A stretch of 64,000 nucleotides of DNA, taken from an uncultured Clostridia bacterium (lineage in GTDB: Bacteria; Bacillota; Clostridia; UMGS1810). The first letter of the stretch is position 1, and every line of letters begins with the position of its first letter. The notes beneath the pieces are model-generated. The model ran no database searches. It saw only the letters and a list, made by a program, of their open reading frames with translations, and was not told the origin of the DNA. This document shows positions 16,930 to 25,912 of this stretch, piece by piece. A program made the position numbers and the translations under genes. The stretch covers positions 186,001-250,000 of the forward strand of contig CAKSTI010000001.1 in assembly GCA_934500705.1 (NCBI GenBank), written 5' to 3'.

Positions 16930-18597
16930 CTATTTATCCTGCTTCTTTGTAAAGTTATCGTATCCTTTTTGTATTAATTCAAGGTACCGTTTAACGTTTA
17001 AGTTTTCAAGGTCGGATTGGAAGCTGTCCCATTCCTTGTCAACATTTTTTTCTCCCGTTACAAAAAGCGCAACGTTTTCCTTGACATATGACGAGATGTC
17101 CGCTTGAAGTCCGTTAAATTCCTCCATATCGTCGAGGTCTAAAAGAAGCATTTCTCTTGTGCAGATGTTTTTAGGCCCTTTGCCGTAATATGCGGTGAGC
17201 GCCTTTGCCTTGAAATACTCTCCGTCGAGCGGGTCGCCGTTCCAGGCAAGAGTGTCACTGATGTCCGACGAACGGTATGCCGGATTGTTCTGGAACCAAT
17301 GCGAGTTCTGCACTGCTCCGTAAGGAAGGATTGCCATAATCTTCGCCTCAAAGCCGAGGTCGGAGAAAATTGCCTTTGAACCCGGCTCCGCCTTTTTCCA
17401 GTCCTTGCCCTCAACACCGTAACGGCAGAAGGTTGACGCCTCTTCGCTTAGCATAAAGTCCATAAGTCTGAATGCCGCAAGCGGATTTTTGCAATACTTG
17501 GTAATTATGCCGGACACGCCTGCACGGTAAACATTTGTGTAGGCATATGCAACGCCTTTGGGACCTTTGAGCGGCGGCAGGGCAACGTACTCTCCGAGCC
17601 TTTCCGAACCAGAGCCGAACAGGCTGTCCGGCGAACCCGATGCAAATGCGCCTATGACATTGTCATCACCGCAGGCAATACTCCTGAGTATCTCGCTGCT
17701 TTGGGTGTAGCACTGAACGTCAATGAGTCCTTGCTTTACCATACCGGACACTTTCTTTAATCCGGCTTTGTACTCATCGGTCATATAGTTGAGCGAAACC
17801 TTTTTATGGTCGTCCACCACAAATCCGTCACCATAGTCATCGTATACGTATGAATTCATAAGGAAGTCAACCGGCTTTTCGTTCCAGCCGTCCTTTGAAC
17901 CCGTAAAGCCTATTTCGTCGGCTTTTCCGTTTCCGTTGGGGTCTTGTGTTTCAAACGCCTTCATTACCTTTACAAAGTCGTCTATCGTCTCCGGCATATC
18001 AAGACCGAGCTTGTCAAGCCACTTTTTGTTAATAAAGGCTTTTCCGCCGTTCAAATTGCCGACCTGCTCTATTATGTGGGGCATAAAATACTTTTTGCCG
18101 TCCGCACAGCTAAGCCAGCTGTCAAGGTTTTTAACCTTTGTTTTCTTATATACATCTTTAAGCCAGTAGCCGTACTCGTCCATATAGTCGGTAAGGTCTA
18201 TGAGAGTGCCCTCACTGCCGTACTGCAAGAGGGTACTTTTATCAAGACCGACGCCGCAGAGAATATCGGGCATTTTGGCACCGGATGCGAGCATAACCTT
18301 AACCTTGTCGTAACCGCCGCTTGCGGGGAAAAGGTAAAATTTAAGGTCGATGTTTGTTTTTTCTTCAAGATACTTTGTAAATGCGTTTGTGTCAAAGTTT
18401 TCTACCTTGGAACTGCTTATAATTCCCACGGTAAGGCTGATTTTATCCTTAACAATGGGCAGTTCACCGGGAGCTGTAACGTTGTCGTCGGCAACGACAC
18501 CGCTGCTTGTTTTTTCGGTTTCCGTCTTTGCGCACGATGTAAAGATAAGGCACAGTGCACACATAAGCGCAATCACGGAAAAAAATCTTTTTTTCAT
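16930..18597 (-). CDS. Extracellular sugar-binding lipoprotein (LplA type)
   Basis: A 555-residue lipoprotein. The signal peptide ends in LIFTSC, with the lipidated cysteine at residue 22. The rest is a large family-1-type solute-binding fold (about 50-500), with FDTNAFTKYLEEKTNIDLKF near the start and QDPNGNGKADEIGFTG near 220, a calcium-loop-like segment common in the LplA/YtcQ group. This group binds long oligosaccharides and partners with LplB/LplC permeases, the next two genes. The start overlaps the stop of the CBM9-like gene by 1 bp (TAATG), so both are translated together. Confidence 0.9.
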   Translation of the reverse strand: MKKRFFSVIALMCALCLIFTSCAKTETEKTSSGVVADDNVTAPGELPIVKDKISLTVGIISSSKVENFDTNAFTKYLEEKTNIDLKFYLFPASGGYDKVKVMLASGAKMPDILCGVGLDKSTLLQYGSEGTLIDLTDYMDEYGYWLKDVYKKTKVKNLDSWLSCADGKKYFMPHIIEQVGNLNGGKAFINKKWLDKLGLDMPETIDDFVKVMKAFETQDPNGNGKADEIGFTGSKDGWNEKPVDFLMNSYVYDDYGDGFVVDDHKKVSLNYMTDEYKAGLKKVSGMVKQGLIDVQCYTQSSEILRSIACGDDNVIGAFASGSPDSLFGSGSERLGEYVALPPLKGPKGVAYAYTNVYRAGVSGIITKYCKNPLAAFRLMDFMLSEEASTFCRYGVEGKDWKKAEPGSKAIFSDLGFEAKIMAILPYGAVQNSHWFQNNPAYRSSDISDTLAWNGDPLDGEYFKAKALTAYYGKGPKNICTREMLLLDLDDMEEFNGLQADISSYVKENVALFVTGEKNVDKEWDSFQSDLENLNVKRYLELIQKGYDNFTKKQDK

Positions 18598-19697
18598 TAA
18601 TTTTCGCCCTCCTGACGTATTTGTTGTTTTGTAATGAATACCGCTCCCTGAACGTCATCGTATGCAACGTCTGCGCCGAGAAGCTCGGAAACAAATCTCA
18701 GCGGAACAACGGTGCGGTCGTTAATAATTTCAACGGCGGCATCGGAATAAACAATTTCGCCGTTCACCTTGATGTCGTGACTGCCGACGGGCATAATAAT
18801 CAGCTTTTTGTTGCCTATTGCATATGCCGCCTGCTCGGCATCATTCCACGCAACCCCTGCTCCGAGCGCCTCAAAAATCAGCCTCATAGGAACAAGCGTT
18901 CTGCCGCCTTTGACAATGGGCGGCACATCGGCTGTATTTAAGAGATAACCGTTGACCGATAACTTCAAAGGTTCGTTTCCGTCCCATTTTTTATAGCGGT
19001 CGCCGAGTTTTAAGCGTATGGCGCCGTAATTGTTTGTCTGCTTATAGTTATAGGCATAGTCGGAATACCAGGTTGCAATATACTGCCTTTTTCCCTCGGC
19101 ATTTGCGTCGTTTACCTGAATGTCAAACCCCACAAGCGTGCCGTCTGCCGGCAGAATATCTGCCCACGGGCACAGCAGTTCAACGCTGTATATGCCGGAA
19201 TTTTCCTCATACTTTGCGATGCCCTTAAAGTCCTTGGGAGCACTCATTCCGTACGACGTGGAGCCGGTAATGGTTACACGGTACTGGGCGTCGTTTGTAT
19301 CGGCGGTTGTATTCCTTGAAAGGTCGGCGTCAACAAATACTTCAAGGCTGTCCTTCAAGTATTCGTCCTTACCGGACCACGACGGTGTTTTCTCGTCCAT
19401 CTCTGCGTAAACATAAAGTCCGCTGTAATCCCAGGCAAGCCACACCTTTGCAGATGTACCGTCCTCCGCCAGGCTGCTTGCAAGGCGTTTGTCGGCAACA
19501 AGCTGAGGCTCATCGGTATATACATCGTCCTTTACACCGTCAATTATTGCGGTGCCGTAGTAAACGGACGGTATTCTCTCCGTCGGCATCATTGTATCCG
19601 ACTCTTTAACTTCTGCCGGTGTATCGTCTGCAAAGCACAAAACCGTACAGCCGAACACGAACATAAATATCAGTAATACACTGACAGCTTTTTTCAT
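18597..19697 (-). CDS. Secreted CBM9-like protein with copper-amine-oxidase-N (stalk) domain
   Basis: A 366-residue exported protein. A signal peptide (1-24, ending CFADD) is followed by a CBM9-like sugar-binding domain (about 45-235: AIIDGVKDDVYTDEP, VWLAWDYSGLYVYAEMDEK, DSLEVFVDADLSRN). The C-terminal Cu-amine-oxidase-N repeats (about 245-355) have GGRTLVPMRLIFEALGAGVAWN and NDRTVVPLRFVSELLGADVAYD. Such repeats attach proteins to the Gram-positive surface. It has no catalytic domain, so it probably holds glycan near the coupled transporter lipoprotein. First gene of its operon, with its own promoter and structured leader. Confidence 0.85.
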   Translation of the reverse strand: MKKAVSVLLIFMFVFGCTVLCFADDTPAEVKESDTMMPTERIPSVYYGTAIIDGVKDDVYTDEPQLVADKRLASSLAEDGTSAKVWLAWDYSGLYVYAEMDEKTPSWSGKDEYLKDSLEVFVDADLSRNTTADTNDAQYRVTITGSTSYGMSAPKDFKGIAKYEENSGIYSVELLCPWADILPADGTLVGFDIQVNDANAEGKRQYIATWYSDYAYNYKQTNNYGAIRLKLGDRYKKWDGNEPLKLSVNGYLLNTADVPPIVKGGRTLVPMRLIFEALGAGVAWNDAEQAAYAIGNKKLIIMPVGSHDIKVNGEIVYSDAAVEIINDRTVVPLRFVSELLGADVAYDDVQGAVFITKQQIRQEGEN

Positions 19698-19731
19698 TTT
19701 TCAATCAACCTCTCTGCGCATTGCTTGCGGC

Positions 19732-19774
19732 GGCAAGTTGAGGTGCATAGCTCCCCTCGGCTTTCACCCTTGCC
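19732..19774 (-). ncRNA. Structured 5' leader, possible riboswitch-like element
   Basis: Just after a predicted start point near 19783 the RNA can form a closing stem GGCAAG/CUUGCC (19774-19769 with 19737-19732). This encloses a GGU-GAAA-GCC tetraloop hairpin and a GAGG/CCUC hairpin, i.e. a small three-way junction. The CCUC could alternatively pair with the GAGG of the ribosome site ahead of ATG 19697, and UGCG near the 5' end with CGCA near that site. I could not match it to a known riboswitch class. Confidence 0.4.
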
Positions 19775-19789
19775 CTATATCGCATAATT

Positions 19790-19818
19790 ATTATACTATT
19801 TTACAAAGGGAGTTTCAA
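19790..19818 (-). promoter_or_regulatory. Promoter of the CBM9/transporter/glycosidase operon
   Basis: On the minus strand TTGAAA (19818-19813), a 17-bp spacer and a perfect TATAAT (19795-19790). The promoter overlaps the last codons of the upstream gene, so the operon can be expressed independently of the xylanase operon. Transcription would begin near 19783, right before the leader stem. Confidence 0.7.
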
Positions 19819-21538
19819 GATAAGGTGCAAGCGTGTTTGCATTAAACTGGAACAGTTTGAATGTTGAACCGCTTGGCACATTTACTTTCAGTTGTGTGTG
19901 TTTTACTCCGTTTATGTAGCCGATTTCACAGTCACTGCCCGTAAGAGCCGAAAGGTTGGCATCTGCATACACTGCGGCAACCGTCATTGCGTTTTCGAGC
20001 TTTGAGTGGCTGACGCTCGTAACCGAAAGATTGACATTGCCATCGGGGAATGTGCCGTCGGTTCTTGTAAGGCTTATGTCATCGAGATAGATTGCCTCGC
20101 CTGTGTATACATTTGTATTGAAATCAGCAGAATTGGCATGAATAACCAGTGTGAAATATCCGTTTTCGTCATAGTCATCGTCGGTTAACATAATTTCGGC
20201 ATTATACCTTCCCCAGCCGTTACCAAGCTTGCCCATATCGACAGTGTGCTTTGCTACCGCAAAAGCATTTTTAACTTCGGTTGCCGTCGGTGCAACGTTT
20301 GAAAGTTTCATGGTTTTTACATCAAAATTTGCACCTTTGAACACAGATGTGTTTAAGTTTCTCCATGTTAGATTGTTTGCCGGATAATTAACCTGTGACA
20401 CGGCATACAAATTAAGGACGTATGTTCCTGCCGGAAAGTCCGCCTTTGACAGTTTGATTTTGGTTCCCAAAACAAAGCCCTCACTCCAATTTTCGGGAGA
20501 CGGAATTGCGATGCACTCATCGCTTCCCGGAGCAACTGCACCGTGATGGCCGAAATCGGTTGTGGTACCGGTTGGTCTGTGAAGTACGGTTTTATTCGTT
20601 GGTATATATTTGGGGATATATGAACCGTTTGTTCCGGGAACAAGTCTGTCATCCAGTCCTGCCCAAGCACCGTCTGCATATGTTCCAATATAGTTTTTCA
20701 CGTTTCTGAGTTCGCCGTTTCCTATGTGGTTGGCACCTTCCTCAAAATCCCAAGTTTTTCCGAATTGAACCTTTGAATACACTACCTTGTCGGAAACGGT
20801 TTCAACAGGCGATATTTCAATGTTGTCGATGTATATATCACCGCCCTTTTGTCCCTTGTTCATGTTTGCCACGGCAATGTGAAGCCTTACAAATCCATTT
20901 TCGTAATACTGTCCCGGCGCTGTAAAAGTAGCTGTTTTTTTCGTCCACTTACTGTTTGTTATATCAGCCTTGCCTACGGCCAAATCAATACTTGTGCCCA
21001 TGTTTTCCTTGTTCCACGGTATTCTGTCGTTGATGGAAGAAGTTGTATCATCTGTAATGTATGCCGACGGCTTGCTGAAAGCTATGTACGCTTTATCATA
21101 GCTTGAGCTTGTGCCGAGAATATCGAAAGAGATGCTGTATTCCATACCGGGAATAAGCTCGGCGTCGGAAAGCAAAACCGATGTGCCTACTGATAAATAC
21201 TTATACTGGTCATCCGCACCGCCGTCGACCATAAGGCATTTGTCACCGCCGTTTTCAAGCTTGATTGCGGTGGTAATGGCAGAATGATCGGCCTGCAAAA
21301 CTCTGAATTTCCATGAATTATCCTCGGTAGTAGGCATATATTCCTTTACCCAGGCGCCGGAATTTGCATCAACATACCTTTTATCGTGATTAAAATATCC
21401 TATATCATCAGAACTTTCAAAATCCCATTTAAGAGTTCCTTCGCTCATTGTCCTTGCCTGAACCGCAACGGGCAAAGAAAATGTTGAAAGAACAGTCATC
21501 ATCATTGCCGTGAGGCATACAAATGTTATCTTTTTCAT
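19796..21538 (-). CDS. Secreted protein with two WDFE/KPS-type binding modules
   Basis: A 580-residue exported protein of unknown function. A signal peptide (1-28) precedes two beta-rich modules: about 36-250, starting LKWDFESSDDIGYF and ending YIDNIEIS, and about 262-495, starting KTWDFEEGANHIGN and ending YLDDISLTR. The first has an AYIAFSKPSAY block seen also in the xylanase at 21632. A C-terminal domain (about 505-580) ends with KLFQFNANTLAPY, matching the tails of several other secreted proteins here. No catalytic residues are evident. It looks like a stand-alone form of the xylanase's binding modules and is the last gene of that operon. Glycan binding is inferred. Confidence 0.6.
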   Translation of the reverse strand: MKKITFVCLTAMMMTVLSTFSLPVAVQARTMSEGTLKWDFESSDDIGYFNHDKRYVDANSGAWVKEYMPTTEDNSWKFRVLQADHSAITTAIKLENGGDKCLMVDGGADDQYKYLSVGTSVLLSDAELIPGMEYSISFDILGTSSSYDKAYIAFSKPSAYITDDTTSSINDRIPWNKENMGTSIDLAVGKADITNSKWTKKTATFTAPGQYYENGFVRLHIAVANMNKGQKGGDIYIDNIEISPVETVSDKVVYSKVQFGKTWDFEEGANHIGNGELRNVKNYIGTYADGAWAGLDDRLVPGTNGSYIPKYIPTNKTVLHRPTGTTTDFGHHGAVAPGSDECIAIPSPENWSEGFVLGTKIKLSKADFPAGTYVLNLYAVSQVNYPANNLTWRNLNTSVFKGANFDVKTMKLSNVAPTATEVKNAFAVAKHTVDMGKLGNGWGRYNAEIMLTDDDYDENGYFTLVIHANSADFNTNVYTGEAIYLDDISLTRTDGTFPDGNVNLSVTSVSHSKLENAMTVAAVYADANLSALTGSDCEIGYINGVKHTQLKVNVPSGSTFKLFQFNANTLAPYLETPFVK

Positions 21539-21577
21539 TAAAATTTCCTCCTGATTTTTAATTATTTATCATTTATT

Positions 21578-21635
21578 AAAGCACAGCGTCATTTAGGGGT
21601 TAACACCGCCGTGCTTTTACAATGAACGGTGTTAA
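21578..21635 (-). promoter_or_regulatory. Two mutually exclusive hairpins between xylanase and module-protein genes
   Basis: On the minus strand a 9-bp perfect stem UUAACACCG/CGGUGUUAA (21635-21627 with 21608-21600) overlaps a second stem AAAGCACGGC/GCUGUGCUUU (21617-21608 with 21587-21578, one G-U pair). Only one can form at a time. Neither is followed by a clear T-run, so this may be an mRNA end-protection or attenuation site rather than a strong terminator. Confidence 0.4.
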
Positions 21636-24600
21636 TCGTTTTGCGTTATGCTTATATCGTCAAAGTACAACGCCGTGCCGGACTGCAAACTGCCCGATGT
21701 GGTAATATAGAGCATAGTATAGCCGTCCTCGTACATATCGTCCGCAGGTGTTATGACTGTGCTGTAATCCTTCCAACTTGCCGTGGTTGTACCCGCTGAC
21801 GGCGATGCGGTCAAAAACTCTGCCGGCTCATCGTAAATATCCACAACATAACTCGGCTTTTGCAGTGCGGCATAATAATTCTTGCCGGCATATGCCGTGC
21901 CGTCCACCTTGCCTTTGAATGTGAGCGTATACGTTTTGCCCGGTGCAAGCTGTGACCCGGACAGTTTAATCCTTATACCCCTGTTCTGCGACTTGGTGTA
22001 AGAGGAAGGAACTGTCAGACAGCCGCCGTCGGCAAACTTTGGCTGTTGGGTGTAATCTATTGGCGAAACCCTCGCCCACGAGCCCAAATCAACGTTCCAC
22101 GTTATGTCGGTATCACGGTCAAAGTTCCAGCTTGTTTTCTCAAACAGTGCCTTTGCCTCCGGATACAGAGCATAAAACTCGTCATCTGTGCACGTCATTG
22201 CGTAAAACTGCGGTTTTGCCTTATAGTTGCGGTCAAATATTCCGAGGTAATCAAAGCGGTTGTCCGAGGTGGTTCTCGAATATTTGTCGGTAACAGTCCA
22301 GAATGTGACACGGTTTATGTTTGCCGCATTTTCTTTGAGCACTTTAAAGAAGTTGCGCAGCAGCATTGCCTGCTCAAACTCACGCATTTTTGTAATTCCG
22401 TTTTCGTACATCTTGGGATTTGTTGCAGAAAACGGAAATGCGGAAACATCAATCTCCGTTATATCGAGGTTAAGCCCGGTGGCAATAAATTTTTTAACCG
22501 TATTTTCCGAGTGCTCCACGCTCATATTCTGGACAAAGTGGCACTGGTAACCTATGGTATCAATAAGCGGTTTACCGTTTACATATTTATCGGGCGTGTT
22601 GACCGTATTCACTATGCCAACTATTCGGTCACTCTTGCCTATGAAGTCCTCATAATCGTTATATCTCAGCTCTGCGTCGGGGTCGGCATCCTTGGCATAC
22701 TTAAATGCGTAGTACACATAGTCCTTGCCGATAATGCGCATATGTCCGCCGCCACGCTTCCAGTAGTAACCGTCGGTCACGTTTTCGTTGGTGTGCGCAG
22801 CCGCCTCGTTTACAACGTCCCACACGGGGACACGCCAGTTTGAGTAATCTACGCCGGATTTATACTCCGACGGGTCACCCTTGCCGTTGCAGTGGTTGAC
22901 AACCTTTGTTATGTACTCCTTCATTCGTGCAAGAGCGCTGTCCCTGTCCAGCCAGTTGCCGTCTGCATCTTGATTTGTCCACGCAGTGGAGGGCAAATCC
23001 CACACGAGAGTGTGACCGACAACTTCGTCTATTCCAAGCCGCTTTGCCGCCTGCATAGTGCTGTCAAGAGCGCCGAAGTCATACTTTGTAATATCGCCTT
23101 TGCAATACGCCTCACGCTGTATCCAACCGCGCTTGAAAGCACCGTCGGCGACAATGGAGTTAAAATGCTTTTTAATGAGCGTGTCGTATTTGGTATCGTT
23201 GTTTGAAAATGCCGATGTAACCGTGCACGCACCTATCTTAAAATAGTCGGCAAAAACGTCTTTCAGGTTTTTAAGCTCCGTCTGCGGTTCTGCTTTGGCA
23301 GAGGTAACACTCGCAGTTTGCGAAAACATTTCGAGCGGATACTGTTCATACTGCATATCGTCGGTATGGTAGCCGTTGCAGTCCGCAATGACGGTGAAAT
23401 CATCAAGGTAAAACGGCTGTGTGCCCGATGTCTTTACACTTATTTTTACAGTGCCGTCCGATGCCGCATCGTAATCGGAGATATTAAAGTCAAGCGTCAG
23501 CTTTTTCCATACGCCGTTTCCGTCCGTTGTTACCGCTGTACCGTCTGCTGATGCCGTCTTACTGCCGGCAAGAGGAATTTCTGCCGACAGCCGATAATTT
23601 TGTCCGTCCTCTGCGCAATTAACATAGGCTCGGACGCTCACTTTGTCGGCATTTAAAAGTTGTGCGAGTTTGAGCGTTACCGTATCATTGCTTGTATTCC
23701 TGTCATAAACATACAGGCTTCTTTTTCCGCTGTTTGCGCTCTCGTCCGAAAAGCGGCTGTTTGCGCCGTCGGAAACGGAAATCAAACTTAAATAGTCATA
23801 TTCAAACGTTGAACGGTATTTAAGTTTCCCGTCGTCGGCAAAATCCGGTATGGAGTAACTTACAAGTTTTTCAAACTGCGCTTTGTCATAAACTCCGACA
23901 ATCCCCAACCGCATATTTTTATGGTCTGTTGCGCTCACGGCAACGCTGTAATCGCCGCTGTCGGGAACCTCAATATCCACGCTGCTGGAATAGCCCGACT
24001 CGCTTAAAAGCGAACCGTCCGATCTGTAAACCGAGGCTTTGAGCGAAAAGTTATCGTCATTTGCGGTAAGCCTTACGCTCTTTTTGCCGTCCGGCTGTGG
24101 TGTGGGGTTTTCCGCCTCATCGCCGCAGGTGCCGAGCACATCTGTCCACACGCCGTCCCATTTGCAATCAAGACTTTCGGTTTCCTCGTATTTATTGATT
24201 TTAAAGTCAACGGCAAGCGGTTTTAGGTCGCCGTTCCATATAAAGAACCTCAAAATCGGTCTTTGTATGCCGTCCGCAATTTTTACCGTTACGTTTTTTC
24301 GGCTTAGCTCGCCGAGGGCTTCGTTCTTAACCGTGCACGACTTTAAAGCATTGCCGTCATAAACGGCGCAGATAATCTTTGCATCTGCAATCTCCGTGTC
24401 GGAAACTGCGGTTATACAGCAACTCACCGCTGCACCGGGCATTACCGCACTCTCGCTTCTCGAATACAAACTTATGTCGTCAAGATACAGAGTAAGTCCC
24501 GGCTCCATTGCCCTTACGCCGTTTGACGGGCAGACATAGAGCACAAGCGTTGCCACGCCGTTATCATCGTAGCAGTCGTCGGTGATATTGAGTACGGCGG

Positions 24601-25900
24601 AGTTTTTGGTCCACCAACGGCTCACGCTCCCGAGAGATGCGGAAGTCTTTGCGGTCATAATATCGGCTGTGACGTTTGAAAAATCACCGCCGATGCCGTT
24701 GTCGCACAGCTGCTTTTCGCCGCTGAACACCGCCGCATTCAAAACATAATTATCTATTCTGCCGTTTGTATACCGTGCACTGAATGCCGAATATGCGCCT
24801 ATGTCGAAAGTACCTGTACCAAACTTCCCTTTGGTAATGCGCACTCTCGTACCGACTATTCCCTCGTCCCAGGCAACCGCCGAATTGGAGTGCATCGTCA
24901 TACGTATGCAGCTTTTACTCTGCGGTGCAGGAGCACCGTAATATATTGGGTCGTCCTGATTTCTGGAAACGTCACCGCTTTTGTACGTATGTATATACGG
25001 TTTAACCTCCGATGTCGGCAAAATCCTCGGCCCTCTGAAATATGAATCGGTATATTTTCCGCTTGAATTAGGGCGGTTATTAATGAGCGACCACGTGCCC
25101 TTGGCAAAGGTTGCGTCATAGGCTGCGTCCTGACCGCCGTCGGGATTTCCCGGTATTGCGGTGTATGCCGTCTTGCCCTCGCCTTCCTCAAAGTCCCAGA
25201 ATTTGCCGACTTTTACATTTGCGCTGTATAATCTGTCGGTTAAAACTTCTGTCGGTGTGACGGTTATGTTGTCAAAGCAGACACCGCCCGTCAGAGCTTC
25301 TCCGCCCGATAAAAACAGGTGCAGAATTATCTGCCCGTTTTCGTACAAATCTGCCGGTGCGGTAAAAACGGCGCTCACATTTGTCTGCAAGTTGCCCGTA
25401 AAACTTGTTTTACCCTCCGCAGTGCTCATCTTAGTGCCTGTTATTCCGTCCGCCGTGTCCGACGGTTTGGAAAGCGCTGTATTTACGCTGATTTCGCCGT
25501 CATTGCCGCAGTATACAACATCTGCATTTATCCTGTATTCCCGATTTGGAACGAGCTGCAAATCCGACAGTGCTATGCGCATACCTACGCTTTGCGCACT
25601 GCCATCGGGCGTGCACTTTGCCGAATAACCGCCAAAGCCGCTGACGTCCGCCGATATTTCCGACGACGGAACACGGCTCAGAACACAGCCCTCTCCGCTT
25701 GCCCACGAACCGCAAAGCGGTCCTGCATCTATGCCGTCGCCGACACTTGAAAACGCAATGTCGCAAGCATCTTCAAAATTCCAGCCTATCGCACCGCCCT
25801 GTGCCGTCTTTGCCGCAGCAATCCCTGACGGCAGAGCGGAAAATGCAACAAATGCCGTACAAACAAGTGCAATAACTCTGTTTTTGTTCTGCCTTTGCAA
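21632..25900 (-). CDS. Multi-module GH10 endo-xylanase
   Basis: A 1422-residue secreted enzyme cutting the beta-1,4-xylan backbone. The start is TTG at 25900 behind GGGGG; a signal peptide is at about 1-30. Two WNFE/WDFE binding modules (about 38-220 and 233-485) and a tail-type domain with LRFFIWNGDLKPL (about 490-570) are followed by other beta-rich regions. The GH10 barrel (about 885-1235) has acid/base VWDVVNEAA (about 1030) and nucleophile LDITEIDVSAF (about 1148). A third WNFD module fills 1240-1422 (NYYAALQKPSY, ALYFDDISI). No SLH or sortase signal is seen, so attachment must be through the modules or another protein. Part of the operon from 39313. Confidence 0.92.
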   Translation of the reverse strand: MQRQNKNRVIALVCTAFVAFSALPSGIAAAKTAQGGAIGWNFEDACDIAFSSVGDGIDAGPLCGSWASGEGCVLSRVPSSEISADVSGFGGYSAKCTPDGSAQSVGMRIALSDLQLVPNREYRINADVVYCGNDGEISVNTALSKPSDTADGITGTKMSTAEGKTSFTGNLQTNVSAVFTAPADLYENGQIILHLFLSGGEALTGGVCFDNITVTPTEVLTDRLYSANVKVGKFWDFEEGEGKTAYTAIPGNPDGGQDAAYDATFAKGTWSLINNRPNSSGKYTDSYFRGPRILPTSEVKPYIHTYKSGDVSRNQDDPIYYGAPAPQSKSCIRMTMHSNSAVAWDEGIVGTRVRITKGKFGTGTFDIGAYSAFSARYTNGRIDNYVLNAAVFSGEKQLCDNGIGGDFSNVTADIMTAKTSASLGSVSRWWTKNSAVLNITDDCYDDNGVATLVLYVCPSNGVRAMEPGLTLYLDDISLYSRSESAVMPGAAVSCCITAVSDTEIADAKIICAVYDGNALKSCTVKNEALGELSRKNVTVKIADGIQRPILRFFIWNGDLKPLAVDFKINKYEETESLDCKWDGVWTDVLGTCGDEAENPTPQPDGKKSVRLTANDDNFSLKASVYRSDGSLLSESGYSSSVDIEVPDSGDYSVAVSATDHKNMRLGIVGVYDKAQFEKLVSYSIPDFADDGKLKYRSTFEYDYLSLISVSDGANSRFSDESANSGKRSLYVYDRNTSNDTVTLKLAQLLNADKVSVRAYVNCAEDGQNYRLSAEIPLAGSKTASADGTAVTTDGNGVWKKLTLDFNISDYDAASDGTVKISVKTSGTQPFYLDDFTVIADCNGYHTDDMQYEQYPLEMFSQTASVTSAKAEPQTELKNLKDVFADYFKIGACTVTSAFSNNDTKYDTLIKKHFNSIVADGAFKRGWIQREAYCKGDITKYDFGALDSTMQAAKRLGIDEVVGHTLVWDLPSTAWTNQDADGNWLDRDSALARMKEYITKVVNHCNGKGDPSEYKSGVDYSNWRVPVWDVVNEAAAHTNENVTDGYYWKRGGGHMRIIGKDYVYYAFKYAKDADPDAELRYNDYEDFIGKSDRIVGIVNTVNTPDKYVNGKPLIDTIGYQCHFVQNMSVEHSENTVKKFIATGLNLDITEIDVSAFPFSATNPKMYENGITKMREFEQAMLLRNFFKVLKENAANINRVTFWTVTDKYSRTTSDNRFDYLGIFDRNYKAKPQFYAMTCTDDEFYALYPEAKALFEKTSWNFDRDTDITWNVDLGSWARVSPIDYTQQPKFADGGCLTVPSSYTKSQNRGIRIKLSGSQLAPGKTYTLTFKGKVDGTAYAGKNYYAALQKPSYVVDIYDEPAEFLTASPSAGTTTASWKDYSTVITPADDMYEDGYTMLYITTSGSLQSGTALYFDDISITQND

Positions 25901-25912
25901 GTCATTACCCCC

